A stretch of 5,155 nt of DNA, taken from Candidatus Bipolaricaulota bacterium. GTDB taxonomy: Bacteria > Bipolaricaulota > Bipolaricaulia > UBA7950 > UBA9294. Both the position numbers and the translations under genes were made by a program. Shown in pieces: positions 1-4,656 of the stretch. Where the stretch lies: assembly GCA_030612175.1 (NCBI GenBank), contig JAUWOJ010000074.1, forward strand, positions 1-5,155, given 5' to 3'. Below the pieces are notes generated by a model. It searched no databases and had not been told where the DNA came from. It saw nothing but the letters and a program-made list of their open reading frames with translations. Numbering within the stretch: the first letter of the stretch is position 1; each line of letters begins with the position of its first letter.

Positions 1-263
1 CTCCTTTCCTTGGCGCTTGGTTAGGATTTATTGGAGGTGCTGCTGCTGGAGGAATCACCTTCGCAGTTGCGTTTACAGCGGCTATTCCCACTGTCACAAT
101 CCCGGATGGTTACTGGGGCCGCCTTAACTACCCCCAGGCAGTTGGGGTGGGGTTTCTCGCCGGGGCATTCTGGATAGGGCTCGCCGGCATTCCGATAGGA
201 GCAATAGTGGTACCGATTATCGTAGCATATGTGCGCCCTAAGCCGCCTGACTCGCTTGTTTGA
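1..263 (+). CDS. Small glycine-zipper membrane protein, upstream tandem copy (5' partial)
   Basis: The reading frame is open from base 3 to a TGA at 261-263 and gives the last 86 residues of a protein whose start lies before the window. Its sequence aligns from end to end with residues 104-178 of the next gene, so it is a paralogue and not noise. It starts with a hydrophobic helix with glycines every fourth residue (G-AWL-G-FIG-G-AAA-G), then the conserved loop PDGYWGRLNYPQAVG, then a second glycine-spaced helix (GFLAGAFWIGLAGIPIG), and ends in a short charged tail (RPKPPDSLV) that the paralogue lacks. By analogy with the next gene it should be a multi-pass membrane protein with a signal peptide, but that part is outside the window. 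I do not recognise the family; glycine zippers are known to pack membrane helices into oligomers, so a pore or scaffold role is only a guess. Confidence 0.72.
   Translation, partial: PFLGAWLGFIGGAAAGGITFAVAFTAAIPTVTIPDGYWGRLNYPQAVGVGFLAGAFWIGLAGIPIGAIVVPIIVAYVRPKPPDSLV
93..163 (+). repeat. High-identity patch shared with 737-807 (copy A)
   Basis: This 71-base segment matches 737-807 at 66 positions. All five differences are transitions, and two blocks of 23 bases are identical. It encodes the PDGYWGR..NYPQAVG loop and the start of the second helix. Sequence upstream of the patch is clearly more diverged between the two genes. Confidence 0.85.
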
Positions 264-337
264 ATCATATGCACAGACCAATCACAAACAGAGCCAGTTT
301 GACATGTATACCCTTACATTTCTATGATAAGAGCACT

Positions 338-886
338 ATGAAAAAGACGCGTGTGATGGTTTGTATCCTGATGGTGGCCCTGATCCCCAGCCTATCAGTC
401 GTTGGCAACGATCTTCCTTCAAACAAACCGGAGCAGATACGCACGGGAATGACGATCTGTGGTGCGCTTCTTGGGCTTGGAATCGCAATTCCTGCGGCGC
501 TTGACCTGATTCCATCTGACACGCCTCTATCCGATTGCCTCCTCCTCGTTGTCCCAGTTGCTGCTGTGACAATTACCACTATCTTATTCGCCAGTCGCTG
601 GATCGCTGAGGTTACCTTATCACTCAAGCCTTCCCTTCCCTCTTCGCCTTTTCTTGGTGCGGCATTGGGTCTTGTCGGTGGTGCTTTTGCGGGAGCAATC
701 AGTTTTGGGCTTGGAGTGTCGCTCGCCATCCCAATTGTCACAGTCCCGGATGGTTACTGGGGCCGCTTTAACTACCCCCAGGCAGTTGGGATGGGATTTC
801 TTGCCGGAGCGCTGTGGGGAGGAATATTCGGCATCCCGGCCGGGGTGCTTACAGTGCCAATTATCTCACTATACATGGGCTTCTAG
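338..886 (+). CDS. Small glycine-zipper membrane protein, downstream tandem copy
   Basis: The product is 182 residues. I chose ATG 338 because it opens a clear signal peptide (MKKTRVMVCILMVALIPSLS, hydrophobic to about residue 22). The frame stays open back to a TTG at 260 that overlaps the stop of the previous gene, but those extra residues are polar and would bury the signal. The ribosome binding site is weak (AAGAG at 329-333). After the signal come hydrophobic segments at about 37-56, 65-86, 103-135 and 150-178. Two of these are glycine zippers: G107/G111/G115/G119, and an unbroken G153/G157/G161/G165/G169. Between them lies the conserved loop 137-151 (PDGYWGRFNYPQAVG). It is a tandem paralogue of the gene ending at 263, 74 bases upstream, and probably co-transcribed with it. 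Function is unknown; known glycine-zipper proteins oligomerise in membranes. A third pass or a re-entrant loop cannot be settled by eye. Confidence 0.75.
   Translation: MKKTRVMVCILMVALIPSLSVVGNDLPSNKPEQIRTGMTICGALLGLGIAIPAALDLIPSDTPLSDCLLLVVPVAAVTITTILFASRWIAEVTLSLKPSLPSSPFLGAALGLVGGAFAGAISFGLGVSLAIPIVTVPDGYWGRFNYPQAVGMGFLAGALWGGIFGIPAGVLTVPIISLYMGF
737..807 (+). repeat. High-identity patch shared with 93-163 (copy B)
   Basis: Second copy of the 71-base patch at 93-163 (66 of 71 identical). The five differences give I/V, L/F and V/M changes plus two silent changes. Confidence 0.85.
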
Positions 887-904
887 AGCGGTTCCATGTC
901 ATGA

Positions 905-981
905 CACAAAGGCGCTAAGTCTGTGTGCTCTCCGGCAGAATACTACTTAACCGCTGAGGGCACGCAGGAAAACACCCTCTT
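905..981 (+). repeat. Intergenic CGC-AAG repeat, degenerate copy
   Basis: Bases 937-981 (starting AGAATACTACTTAACCGC and ending ACACCCTCTT) align with 3401-3442 across their whole length with a few indels and substitutions. The similarity continues a little upstream (CTCT..GG.AGAATAC). Just before it, CAAAGGCGCTAAG (907-919) carries the same core as the other copies. It lies between genes and seems non-coding. Such short CGCAAAG-type motifs are scattered through many environmental bacterial genomes; their role is unknown. Confidence 0.6.
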
Positions 982-1042
982 CATTCTTTTGGCTCTTTCG
1001 CAAGATGGCTGATGGAAGAAGAGGTTGTAACATGGGGATCCT

Positions 1043-1284
1043 TGGATCGGCTGTGTATCCCTGATCAGTGAACGTTATCTTGTCCCCGTACTAAATGATC
1101 TTCTAACCCAATACCCTTGTGATCCATGGCTTCCACAATGATAACGGGAGCCTGCCCCGTGGAATGGTTCAGATCTCCTATTCCATAGGGTGAGTTCGTC
1201 AATCACGTGGTGGCGAAACTCCTTGAGAAATTACTAATCGAGTTTACCAAGAGCCGACCAAGAAACACGAACGATCAGGCCTTG
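1043..1284 (+). pseudogene. Decayed DDE integrase-type transposase fragment
   Basis: Three adjoining stretches in three different frames together read like one segment of an integrase-core (rve-type) transposase. Frame A, 1043-1117: WIGCVSLISERYLVPVLNDL, then LTQYP. Frame B, 1119-1151: VIHGFHNDNGS, where the D of NDNGS matches the second catalytic aspartate. Frame C, 1192-1284: EFVNHVVAKLLEKLLIEFTK followed by SRPRNTNDQAL. Family members usually read GFHSDNGSEF(I/V)NH..VAKLLEKL..EFTKSR.R..ND.AL..SKN without a break. The relic therefore has a frameshift near 1115-1121 and a 40-base insertion at 1152-1191. It loses similarity just after NDQAL, before the expected catalytic glutamate. It cannot be active. 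The N-terminal and first-aspartate regions are not recognisable. The motif match is from memory of the family, not a search. Confidence 0.68.
1152..1191 (+). repeat. 40-base hairpin-forming insertion inside the transposase relic
   Basis: These bases interrupt what should be a continuous NDNGS-EFVNH coding stretch. The insert contains an inverted repeat: TGGAAT (1160-1165) pairs with ATTCCA (1180-1185). A G.U pair and one mismatch follow, then CCC (1155-1157) with GGG (1188-1190), around a 14-base loop. It could be a tiny palindromic repeat or simply local scrambling. Confidence 0.4.
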
Positions 1285-1351
1285 TCACTTCCTCTCGGAA
1301 TCCTTGCCTAGGTGCCAGCACTGAAACTTCACTAGTCTTGTTGTCGGTCAT
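1244..1351 (-). pseudogene. Truncated 5' end of a divergent gene (35-codon frame)
   Basis: On the minus strand an ATG at 1351 follows AGGAG (1364-1360) with an ideal gap of eight bases. It opens a 35-residue frame, MTDNKTSEVSVLAPRQGFRE continuing to SCFLVGSW, that stops at 1244. Only about the first 22 codons lie outside the transposase relic; the remainder is antisense to it. The simplest reading is that a real gene, transcribed away from the one at 1498, lost everything but its start when the mobile element arrived. I do not recognise the remaining N-terminus. It could instead be a genuine small protein, or chance. Confidence 0.35.
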
Positions 1352-1374
1352 TTCATTTTCTCCTCTCCACCTTC

Positions 1375-1391
1375 TACCGTAATATTACCGT
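1375..1391. promoter_or_regulatory. Operator-like direct repeat between divergent starts
   Basis: TACCGT occurs twice (1375-1380 and 1386-1391), starts 11 bases apart, about one helical turn. The centre includes the palindrome GTAATATTAC (1379-1388). It sits between the divergent starts at 1351 and 1498, where a regulator site would be expected. No regulator is visible nearby. Confidence 0.25.
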
Positions 1392-1453
1392 GGTCAGGTG
1401 TCTCACTCATATTGACACAGAGGGGGAAGCGAAAGCCTGGCTTTAATTGACGC

Positions 1454-1482
1454 TTGACCTCACAATGACGATTGGCTAGTGT
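1454..1482 (+). promoter_or_regulatory. Possible sigma-70-like promoter
   Basis: TTGACC (1454-1459) is followed after exactly 17 bases by TAGTGT (1477-1482), four of six matches to the -10 consensus. Transcripts would begin near 1489, inside the ribosome binding site, which weakens the call. Other TTGAC boxes occur at 1412 and 1447 without a good -10 partner. Confidence 0.22.
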
Positions 1483-1486
1483 AGAG

Positions 1487-1492
1487 AGGAGG
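1487..1492 (+). promoter_or_regulatory. Strong ribosome binding site
   Basis: A perfect AGGAGG lies 5 bases before ATG 1498 and 8 bases before ATG 1501, so either may be used; the second has the better spacing. The ATG at 1493 is immediately closed by TGA. Confidence 0.75.
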
Positions 1493-1497
1493 ATGAA

Positions 1498-2238
1498 ATG
1501 ATGAAGCGGAGACCCCTTTTTATCGGTCTTGGTGTGATGGTTGTTCTGGTTGCCGGAGCCCTGGCAGTGTACTTCCTAACCGACATCGGAATAGCGCCGC
1601 CTGTAGATACGGTTTCCGTTCAGCTATCCACATCCTTGGACGCGCGATCGGTAGGAATCGTTATCGCGGAAGAGAAGGGATTCTTCCGCACGAATCTCCT
1701 TACGGTAAGCTGTGAACCTGGCAGCGGTCGTATCGATCCCGTTCGTTCCGTCGGGTCGGGCATACACACGTTTGGCTTTGCCGGCGCCAAGGAGATCATT
1801 GTCGCCCGATCGCGTGGCCTGCCCATTGTTGCCGTGGCTGCCCTCCTTCAATACTCCGATGAAGCCCCCGCGATTGCTTCCTATGCGCAAGTACTCTTCA
1901 CGACGGATAAGATGGTTTCGGAGTTTCCAGAACGAGTTAAGCTGTTCCTGCATGCTCTCTTGCGCGGATGGCAAGATGTCATCGATGATCCCGAGAAGGC
2001 GATTTCCACGCTCGTTTCGCAGAACAAAGGGCTCGATCAACAGCACGAGATCGTAACATTACGGGCGCTCATCCCTTCACTCACAGCCGATATCAACGGG
2101 AGAATCGGGTGGATGGAATACGCGCCATGGAAAGCGCTCTATGAGGAATTGGAAGCCAACGGCCTCCTGGATGATCAGTTTGATCCTTCCGAGGCTTATA
2201 CCACAAGGTTCGTCGACGAGATCTACAGACGCGATTAG
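1498..2238 (+). CDS. NMT1/THI5-like ABC transporter substrate-binding protein, internally shortened
   Basis: The 246-residue product resembles periplasmic binding proteins of the NMT1/THI5 group (riboflavin, thiamine-precursor or sulfonate-type uptake). A hydrophobic segment at 8-28, with no lipobox cysteine, serves as signal peptide or membrane anchor. Residues 38-118 match the first lobe: VSVQL, then GIVIAEEKGFF, a glycine-containing loop (PGSGRIDP), FGFAGAKEIIVARSRGLPIV and AVAALLQ. From about residue 121 it jumps to what is normally the far end of the fold: YAQVLFTTDKMV, then FPERVKLFLHALLRGWQDVI and DDPEKAIS, with a C-terminal GLLDD..DP..AYTTRF. Full-length relatives are about 310-340 residues; the missing 80-100 usually form most of the second lobe and part of the ligand site. 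The frame is intact, so the loss is a clean in-frame deletion. No permease or ATPase gene is adjacent. It may be a decaying remnant or a repurposed protein. Confidence 0.75.
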   Translation: MMKRRPLFIGLGVMVVLVAGALAVYFLTDIGIAPPVDTVSVQLSTSLDARSVGIVIAEEKGFFRTNLLTVSCEPGSGRIDPVRSVGSGIHTFGFAGAKEIIVARSRGLPIVAVAALLQYSDEAPAIASYAQVLFTTDKMVSEFPERVKLFLHALLRGWQDVIDDPEKAISTLVSQNKGLDQQHEIVTLRALIPSLTADINGRIGWMEYAPWKALYEELEANGLLDDQFDPSEAYTTRFVDEIYRRD

Positions 2239-2251
2239 CGCATAAATCGCG
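2230..2251. terminator. Small hairpin spanning the convergent stop codons
   Basis: CGCGAT (2230-2235) pairs with ATCGCG (2246-2251) around a 10-base loop that contains the stop codons of both convergent genes. The stem is only six base pairs, no T-run follows on either strand, and the right arm lies in the minus-strand gene. It may help separate the two transcripts, but evidence for termination is weak. Confidence 0.22.
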
Positions 2252-3248
2252 CTACCTCGAGCTCTTCTCCTGGGGAAATCGTGCCGGTGAAGGTACTAAC
2301 CTCTCCATCCACGATCAGTCTTACTGTCCAGGTTGTTTCGCCTTGCGTGCGGCAGGACTCGTAGTAGTCAATGAACACTAGGTACTGTCCGGAAGGTGCC
2401 TCTGCATATGGCCAGTAGATATTCTCGGGCCCACCGCTTGAGATCGGGCTACACCAGTCGTCCCAGTCCGCCTCCCCTCCACTCTCGGAAGAGGCATTCC
2501 ACCAACAGATATCCTCACCTGCTGGATCGATGACATGAAGGTCAAGGTCGGCTGTATTCTCCCACGTGAGAGTCGCCTGCACATCACCGGTTCCGAGAAG
2601 TTCAAGAGGGAGGATAAAGCTCGTCTCTGGCAAATGAGCAGCAGGATTCGTCAGATGGGGGAACTCTGACCGCGCCATGATATCAACACCTGCTTTGCGA
2701 AGGAGCCAGGGCGCGAGCCCACCAATCATAGTATCGTATATACGATAATCATCGGTGATGTTCCAGATCGCGTTCTGCGCGTATGGACTATCCCAGACCT
2801 CTTTTGCATCGATCTCGTCGAGGAGGCTCAGTAGCTGTTGCGCCTCATCACATGACCACTCCGTAAGCGAAGGCGCAATATCCAAGTATGTACCAGCGCT
2901 GGGCGCGGACAGCCGCCAATCGAGACAAAATGTCCACATACCTTCACTTCTCACTTCCTGGTTCGCCAAGAGATACACGTCAAGATCCCGACTGATGACC
3001 ATGTTCTGATCTTCGGAGGTCTTGGTGAGCAGAACATCACCCTTTCGTACTTCGAGAATGTAGTCCTGAGTATTAGAACCATTAGAGAGAACGCTTACCC
3101 GATTCCCGAAGTAGCCGCCCCGACTGATAAGGGTAATAAGACCGAGCTTGACACCCTGTTCCAGTAGAATCGATTGTTGCGCGGATGCACTGGAAAACAG
3201 AACTCCGCCCACTAAGACAAAAATCAACAAAACCTTTAGCTTGAGCAA
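2235..3248 (-). CDS. Secreted protein with thioester-like N-terminal region and DUF2135/YfaP-like domain
   Basis: The product is 337 residues from a TTG start; a perfect AGGAGG (3258-3253) lies only 4 bases before it and no better start is near. Residues 1-23 are a signal peptide, with likely cleavage after ASA. Residues about 28-215 form a first domain. Within it, WTFCLDW (C108) and YAQNAIW (Q158) resemble the Cys and Gln motifs of thioester (TQXA) domains that bind host surfaces covalently; this link is my inference. Residues about 219-335 form a second domain: QATLTW, then DLDLHVIDPAGE, SGG..D.DD and GPENIYWP, AP.G.Y.V.I.YY, and a closing beta segment. This is the DUF2135/YfaP pattern of extracellular beta-sandwich proteins. 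C248, C266 and C299 may include a disulfide pair. The 3' end overlaps the convergent gene by four bases (TTAG). The protein is presumably exported; its ligand is unknown. Confidence 0.72.
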   Translation of the reverse strand: MLKLKVLLIFVLVGGVLFSSASAQQSILLEQGVKLGLITLISRGGYFGNRVSVLSNGSNTQDYILEVRKGDVLLTKTSEDQNMVISRDLDVYLLANQEVRSEGMWTFCLDWRLSAPSAGTYLDIAPSLTEWSCDEAQQLLSLLDEIDAKEVWDSPYAQNAIWNITDDYRIYDTMIGGLAPWLLRKAGVDIMARSEFPHLTNPAAHLPETSFILPLELLGTGDVQATLTWENTADLDLHVIDPAGEDICWWNASSESGGEADWDDWCSPISSGGPENIYWPYAEAPSGQYLVFIDYYESCRTQGETTWTVRLIVDGEVSTFTGTISPGEELEVARFMR

Positions 3249-3252
3249 TAGC

Positions 3253-3258
3253 CCTCCT
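3253..3258 (-). promoter_or_regulatory. Ribosome binding site that decides a TTG start
   Basis: Read on the minus strand this is AGGAGG, four bases before the TTG at 3248. The short gap and the rare start codon may lower expression. No convincing -35/-10 pair was found upstream. Confidence 0.6.
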
Positions 3259-3323
3259 TTTTCTTCGGTCCCTCGCGCTTAAGGCAAGGTAACCCAGAGA
3301 AAGACTCACCAGCTTAGCCTCTC

Positions 3324-3350
3324 GCAAAGACGCCAAGAACGCCAAGAAAC
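3324..3350 (+). repeat. Intergenic CGC-AAG repeat, direct copy 1
   Basis: The segment is built of tandem 9-base units: ACGCCAAGA (3331-3339) followed directly by ACGCCAAGA (3340-3348), preceded by CGCAAAG (3324-3330). It is the same core as at 3401-3442 and 3498-3530. Confidence 0.65.
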
Positions 3351-3400
3351 CCTTTACTTACTGTTTCATAATCTACGATTCTCTTTCTTCTCTCTGTGGT

Positions 3401-3442
3401 AGAATACTGCTTAACCGCGAAGGACGCAAAGTACACCCTCTT
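3401..3442 (+). repeat. Intergenic CGC-AAG repeat, direct copy 2
   Basis: Runs from AGAATACTGCTTAACCGC to ACACCCTCTT and aligns along its whole length with 937-981. Its middle is CGCGAAGGA then CGCAAAGTA, two 9-base units of the family core. Confidence 0.7.
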
Positions 3443-3497
3443 TTCTTCTTCTCTACAATCATATTATGGTTTTCTATGTAAACAAAGAATATGCCTT

Positions 3498-3530
3498 CCT
3501 CCGCGATCTCTGCGATCTTGGCGCCTTGAG
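3498..3530 (-). repeat. Intergenic CGC-AAG repeat, inverted copy
   Basis: Read on the minus strand it gives CTCAAGGCGCCAAG, then ATCGCAGAG and ATCGCGGAG, again 9-base units, in the opposite orientation to the two copies on its left. The opposed copies could fold together in a long transcript, though pairing would be imperfect. Confidence 0.6.
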
Positions 3531-3795
3531 TGAGTGAAACGAACGGGCGAGAGAAAAGCTTGCCTGAAGTGTGAGGAGCCTTTTCTTCTACCAAATTCAT
3601 CGAGCACATAACTATAGCCAATTGAATCGGCCAACTACTTGTTTGAGTATCTCTGAGAACTTCAGCCTAAAGAACGATACCGATCTCAGATGATAATTCC
3701 AATTTATGCGATCAGGACAGAACAGCCATAAGAATTGTACATCAATCTCAACTTCCCAGAACGGAAGCATGCTACTGAGGCTTCACAACGCGCAA

Positions 3796-4656
3796 TCACT
3801 TGAAACTCTCCGCAAATCGCTCAAAGATCTCTCGCATCGCCTCGCCGGCTTGGCTATCCCTATCCTCCACTGCGCACTTCCCTTGTATCATCATCTTCGT
3901 CACTGTGTCGTCGTAGGGGATCTGGCCAAGTACTGCAAGCTTTCTGCGTTCGGCGAAGCCTTCGATCTGTGTTGAAATGGTAGCATTCAGGTCCGCCTTG
4001 TTGATTACTAGATAGGCAGGAACGCCAAAGTGTTCCACCACTCCAAGGATACGCTCAAGGTCGTGCAGGCCGGATAGGCTTGGCTCGGTAACGAGAATGA
4101 CCGCGCTCACGCCACTGACAGAGGCAATCACTGGACACCCAATCCCCGGCGAACCATCACTCAGTAACGCTTGTAGTTTTGCCTCTTCCGCGAGTTCCAT
4201 TGCCTTTTGTTTGACCATGGCAACAAGCTTTCCTGAGGTCTCTTCTCCAGGATAAAGCTCAGCGCCTGCAAGTGGGCCCAGGCGAGTTGTCGCGGTATAC
4301 CAGCGGCCACAATCGACCAAAGAAAGAGTGATAGCATCACTCGGACATACGTATGCACATGCACCACACCCCTCACACATATAGGAATCAATATTGAACT
4401 GTTCGTCAATGGCGCGGAAGCGACAGACCTCGCGACACTTGCCGCACGCAATACACTTATCATTGTCTTTGATGGCGAGTTTGATCCCTTGGAATACCCC
4501 CTCTGACACGATCTGTGGTTCGAGGAGAAGGTGAAGGTTAGCAGCCTCAACATCGCAGTCGGCAAGGACTTTCTCTTGAGTTAAGACGGCGAATGCACCG
4601 GCGAGCGAGGTCTTCCCGGTTCCCCCTTTTCCGGACAGGAAGAGTATGTTCTTCAT
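3796..4656 (-). CDS. MinD-superfamily P-loop ATPase with inserted ferredoxin domain (COG1149-like)
   Basis: The 286-residue product has the length and layout of this cytoplasmic family. A deviant Walker A, GKGGTGKT (9-16), carries the extra lysine typical of MinD/Mrp/NifH-type dimeric ATPases. ADCDVEAANLHL (32-43) is the switch region. A two-cluster ferredoxin insert follows: C68-C71-C74-C78 and C94-C97-C100-C104 with proline after the last cysteine, each CxxCxxCxxxC, expected to bind 4Fe-4S. DGSPGIGCP (167-175) forms the switch II/Walker B area, and VTEPSLSGLHDL and VINKAD complete the nucleotide fold. Start ATG 4656 has AGGTGG (4669-4664) seven bases upstream, and the ATG overlaps the previous stop as ATGA, implying translational coupling. 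Such genes usually occur as adjacent pairs in anaerobes, often near NifX/NifB-type cofactor proteins; a role in Fe-S or metal-cofactor assembly is inferred, not proven. Confidence 0.9.
   Translation of the reverse strand: MKNILFLSGKGGTGKTSLAGAFAVLTQEKVLADCDVEAANLHLLLEPQIVSEGVFQGIKLAIKDNDKCIACGKCREVCRFRAIDEQFNIDSYMCEGCGACAYVCPSDAITLSLVDCGRWYTATTRLGPLAGAELYPGEETSGKLVAMVKQKAMELAEEAKLQALLSDGSPGIGCPVIASVSGVSAVILVTEPSLSGLHDLERILGVVEHFGVPAYLVINKADLNATISTQIEGFAERRKLAVLGQIPYDDTVTKMMIQGKCAVEDRDSQAGEAMREIFERFAESFK

Larger units (their letters stand above)
887..1497. other. Gene-poor interval with mobile-element debris
   Basis: There is no intact gene in these 610 bases. Contents from left to right: a degenerate intergenic repeat, a frameshifted transposase relic containing a hairpin insertion, a small truncated minus-strand reading frame, an operator-like direct repeat, and promoter-like TTGAC boxes leading into the gene at 1498. 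I see no convincing terminator after the stop at 886. Confidence 0.6.
3249..3795. other. Intergenic interval rich in short repeats
   Basis: I find no gene here that I can support. Open frames exist (for example minus 3621-3373), but they translate repeats and have no ribosome binding site or recognisable domain. The left half carries three copies of a CGC-AAG repeat family and pyrimidine-rich tracts. The right half (about 3540-3795) is more AT-rich and shows nothing I can name. Confidence 0.5.

Noticed and set aside
260..337. Extension of the second membrane protein to a TTG overlapping the previous stop
   Set aside because: The added 26 residues are polar, have no clear ribosome binding site and would hide the typical signal peptide beginning at ATG 338.
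897..906. Ten-base palindrome TGTCATGACA just after the membrane protein gene
   Set aside because: It is too short and isolated to call a site. It has no loop and no T-run, so it is not a terminator.
654..950. 98-residue plus-strand open frame overlapping the membrane protein gene
   Set aside because: It is a shifted frame of the real gene and has no independent support.
1380..1388. TAATATTAC, identical to the nick-site nonamer of geminivirus-type replication origins
   Set aside because: There is no stem-loop with it at the apex, no Rep gene and no iterons of that kind. A nine-base match by chance in an AT-rich spot is likely.
3324..3530. CRISPR-like array
   Set aside because: Copies differ in length, sequence and orientation, and spacing is irregular. 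There are no cas genes.
3373..3621. 82-residue open frame on the minus strand
   Set aside because: It runs through two intergenic repeat copies whose 9-base unit keeps frames open. It lacks a good ribosome binding site and any recognisable domain.
3764..3784. GAAGC/GCTTC inverted repeat downstream of the ATPase pair as a terminator
   Set aside because: It has only a five-base-pair stem with an 11-base loop and no T-run on the minus strand.
3706..3975. 89-residue open frame on the plus strand
   Set aside because: Most of it is antisense to the well-supported ATPase gene, and there is no ribosome binding site or family resemblance.
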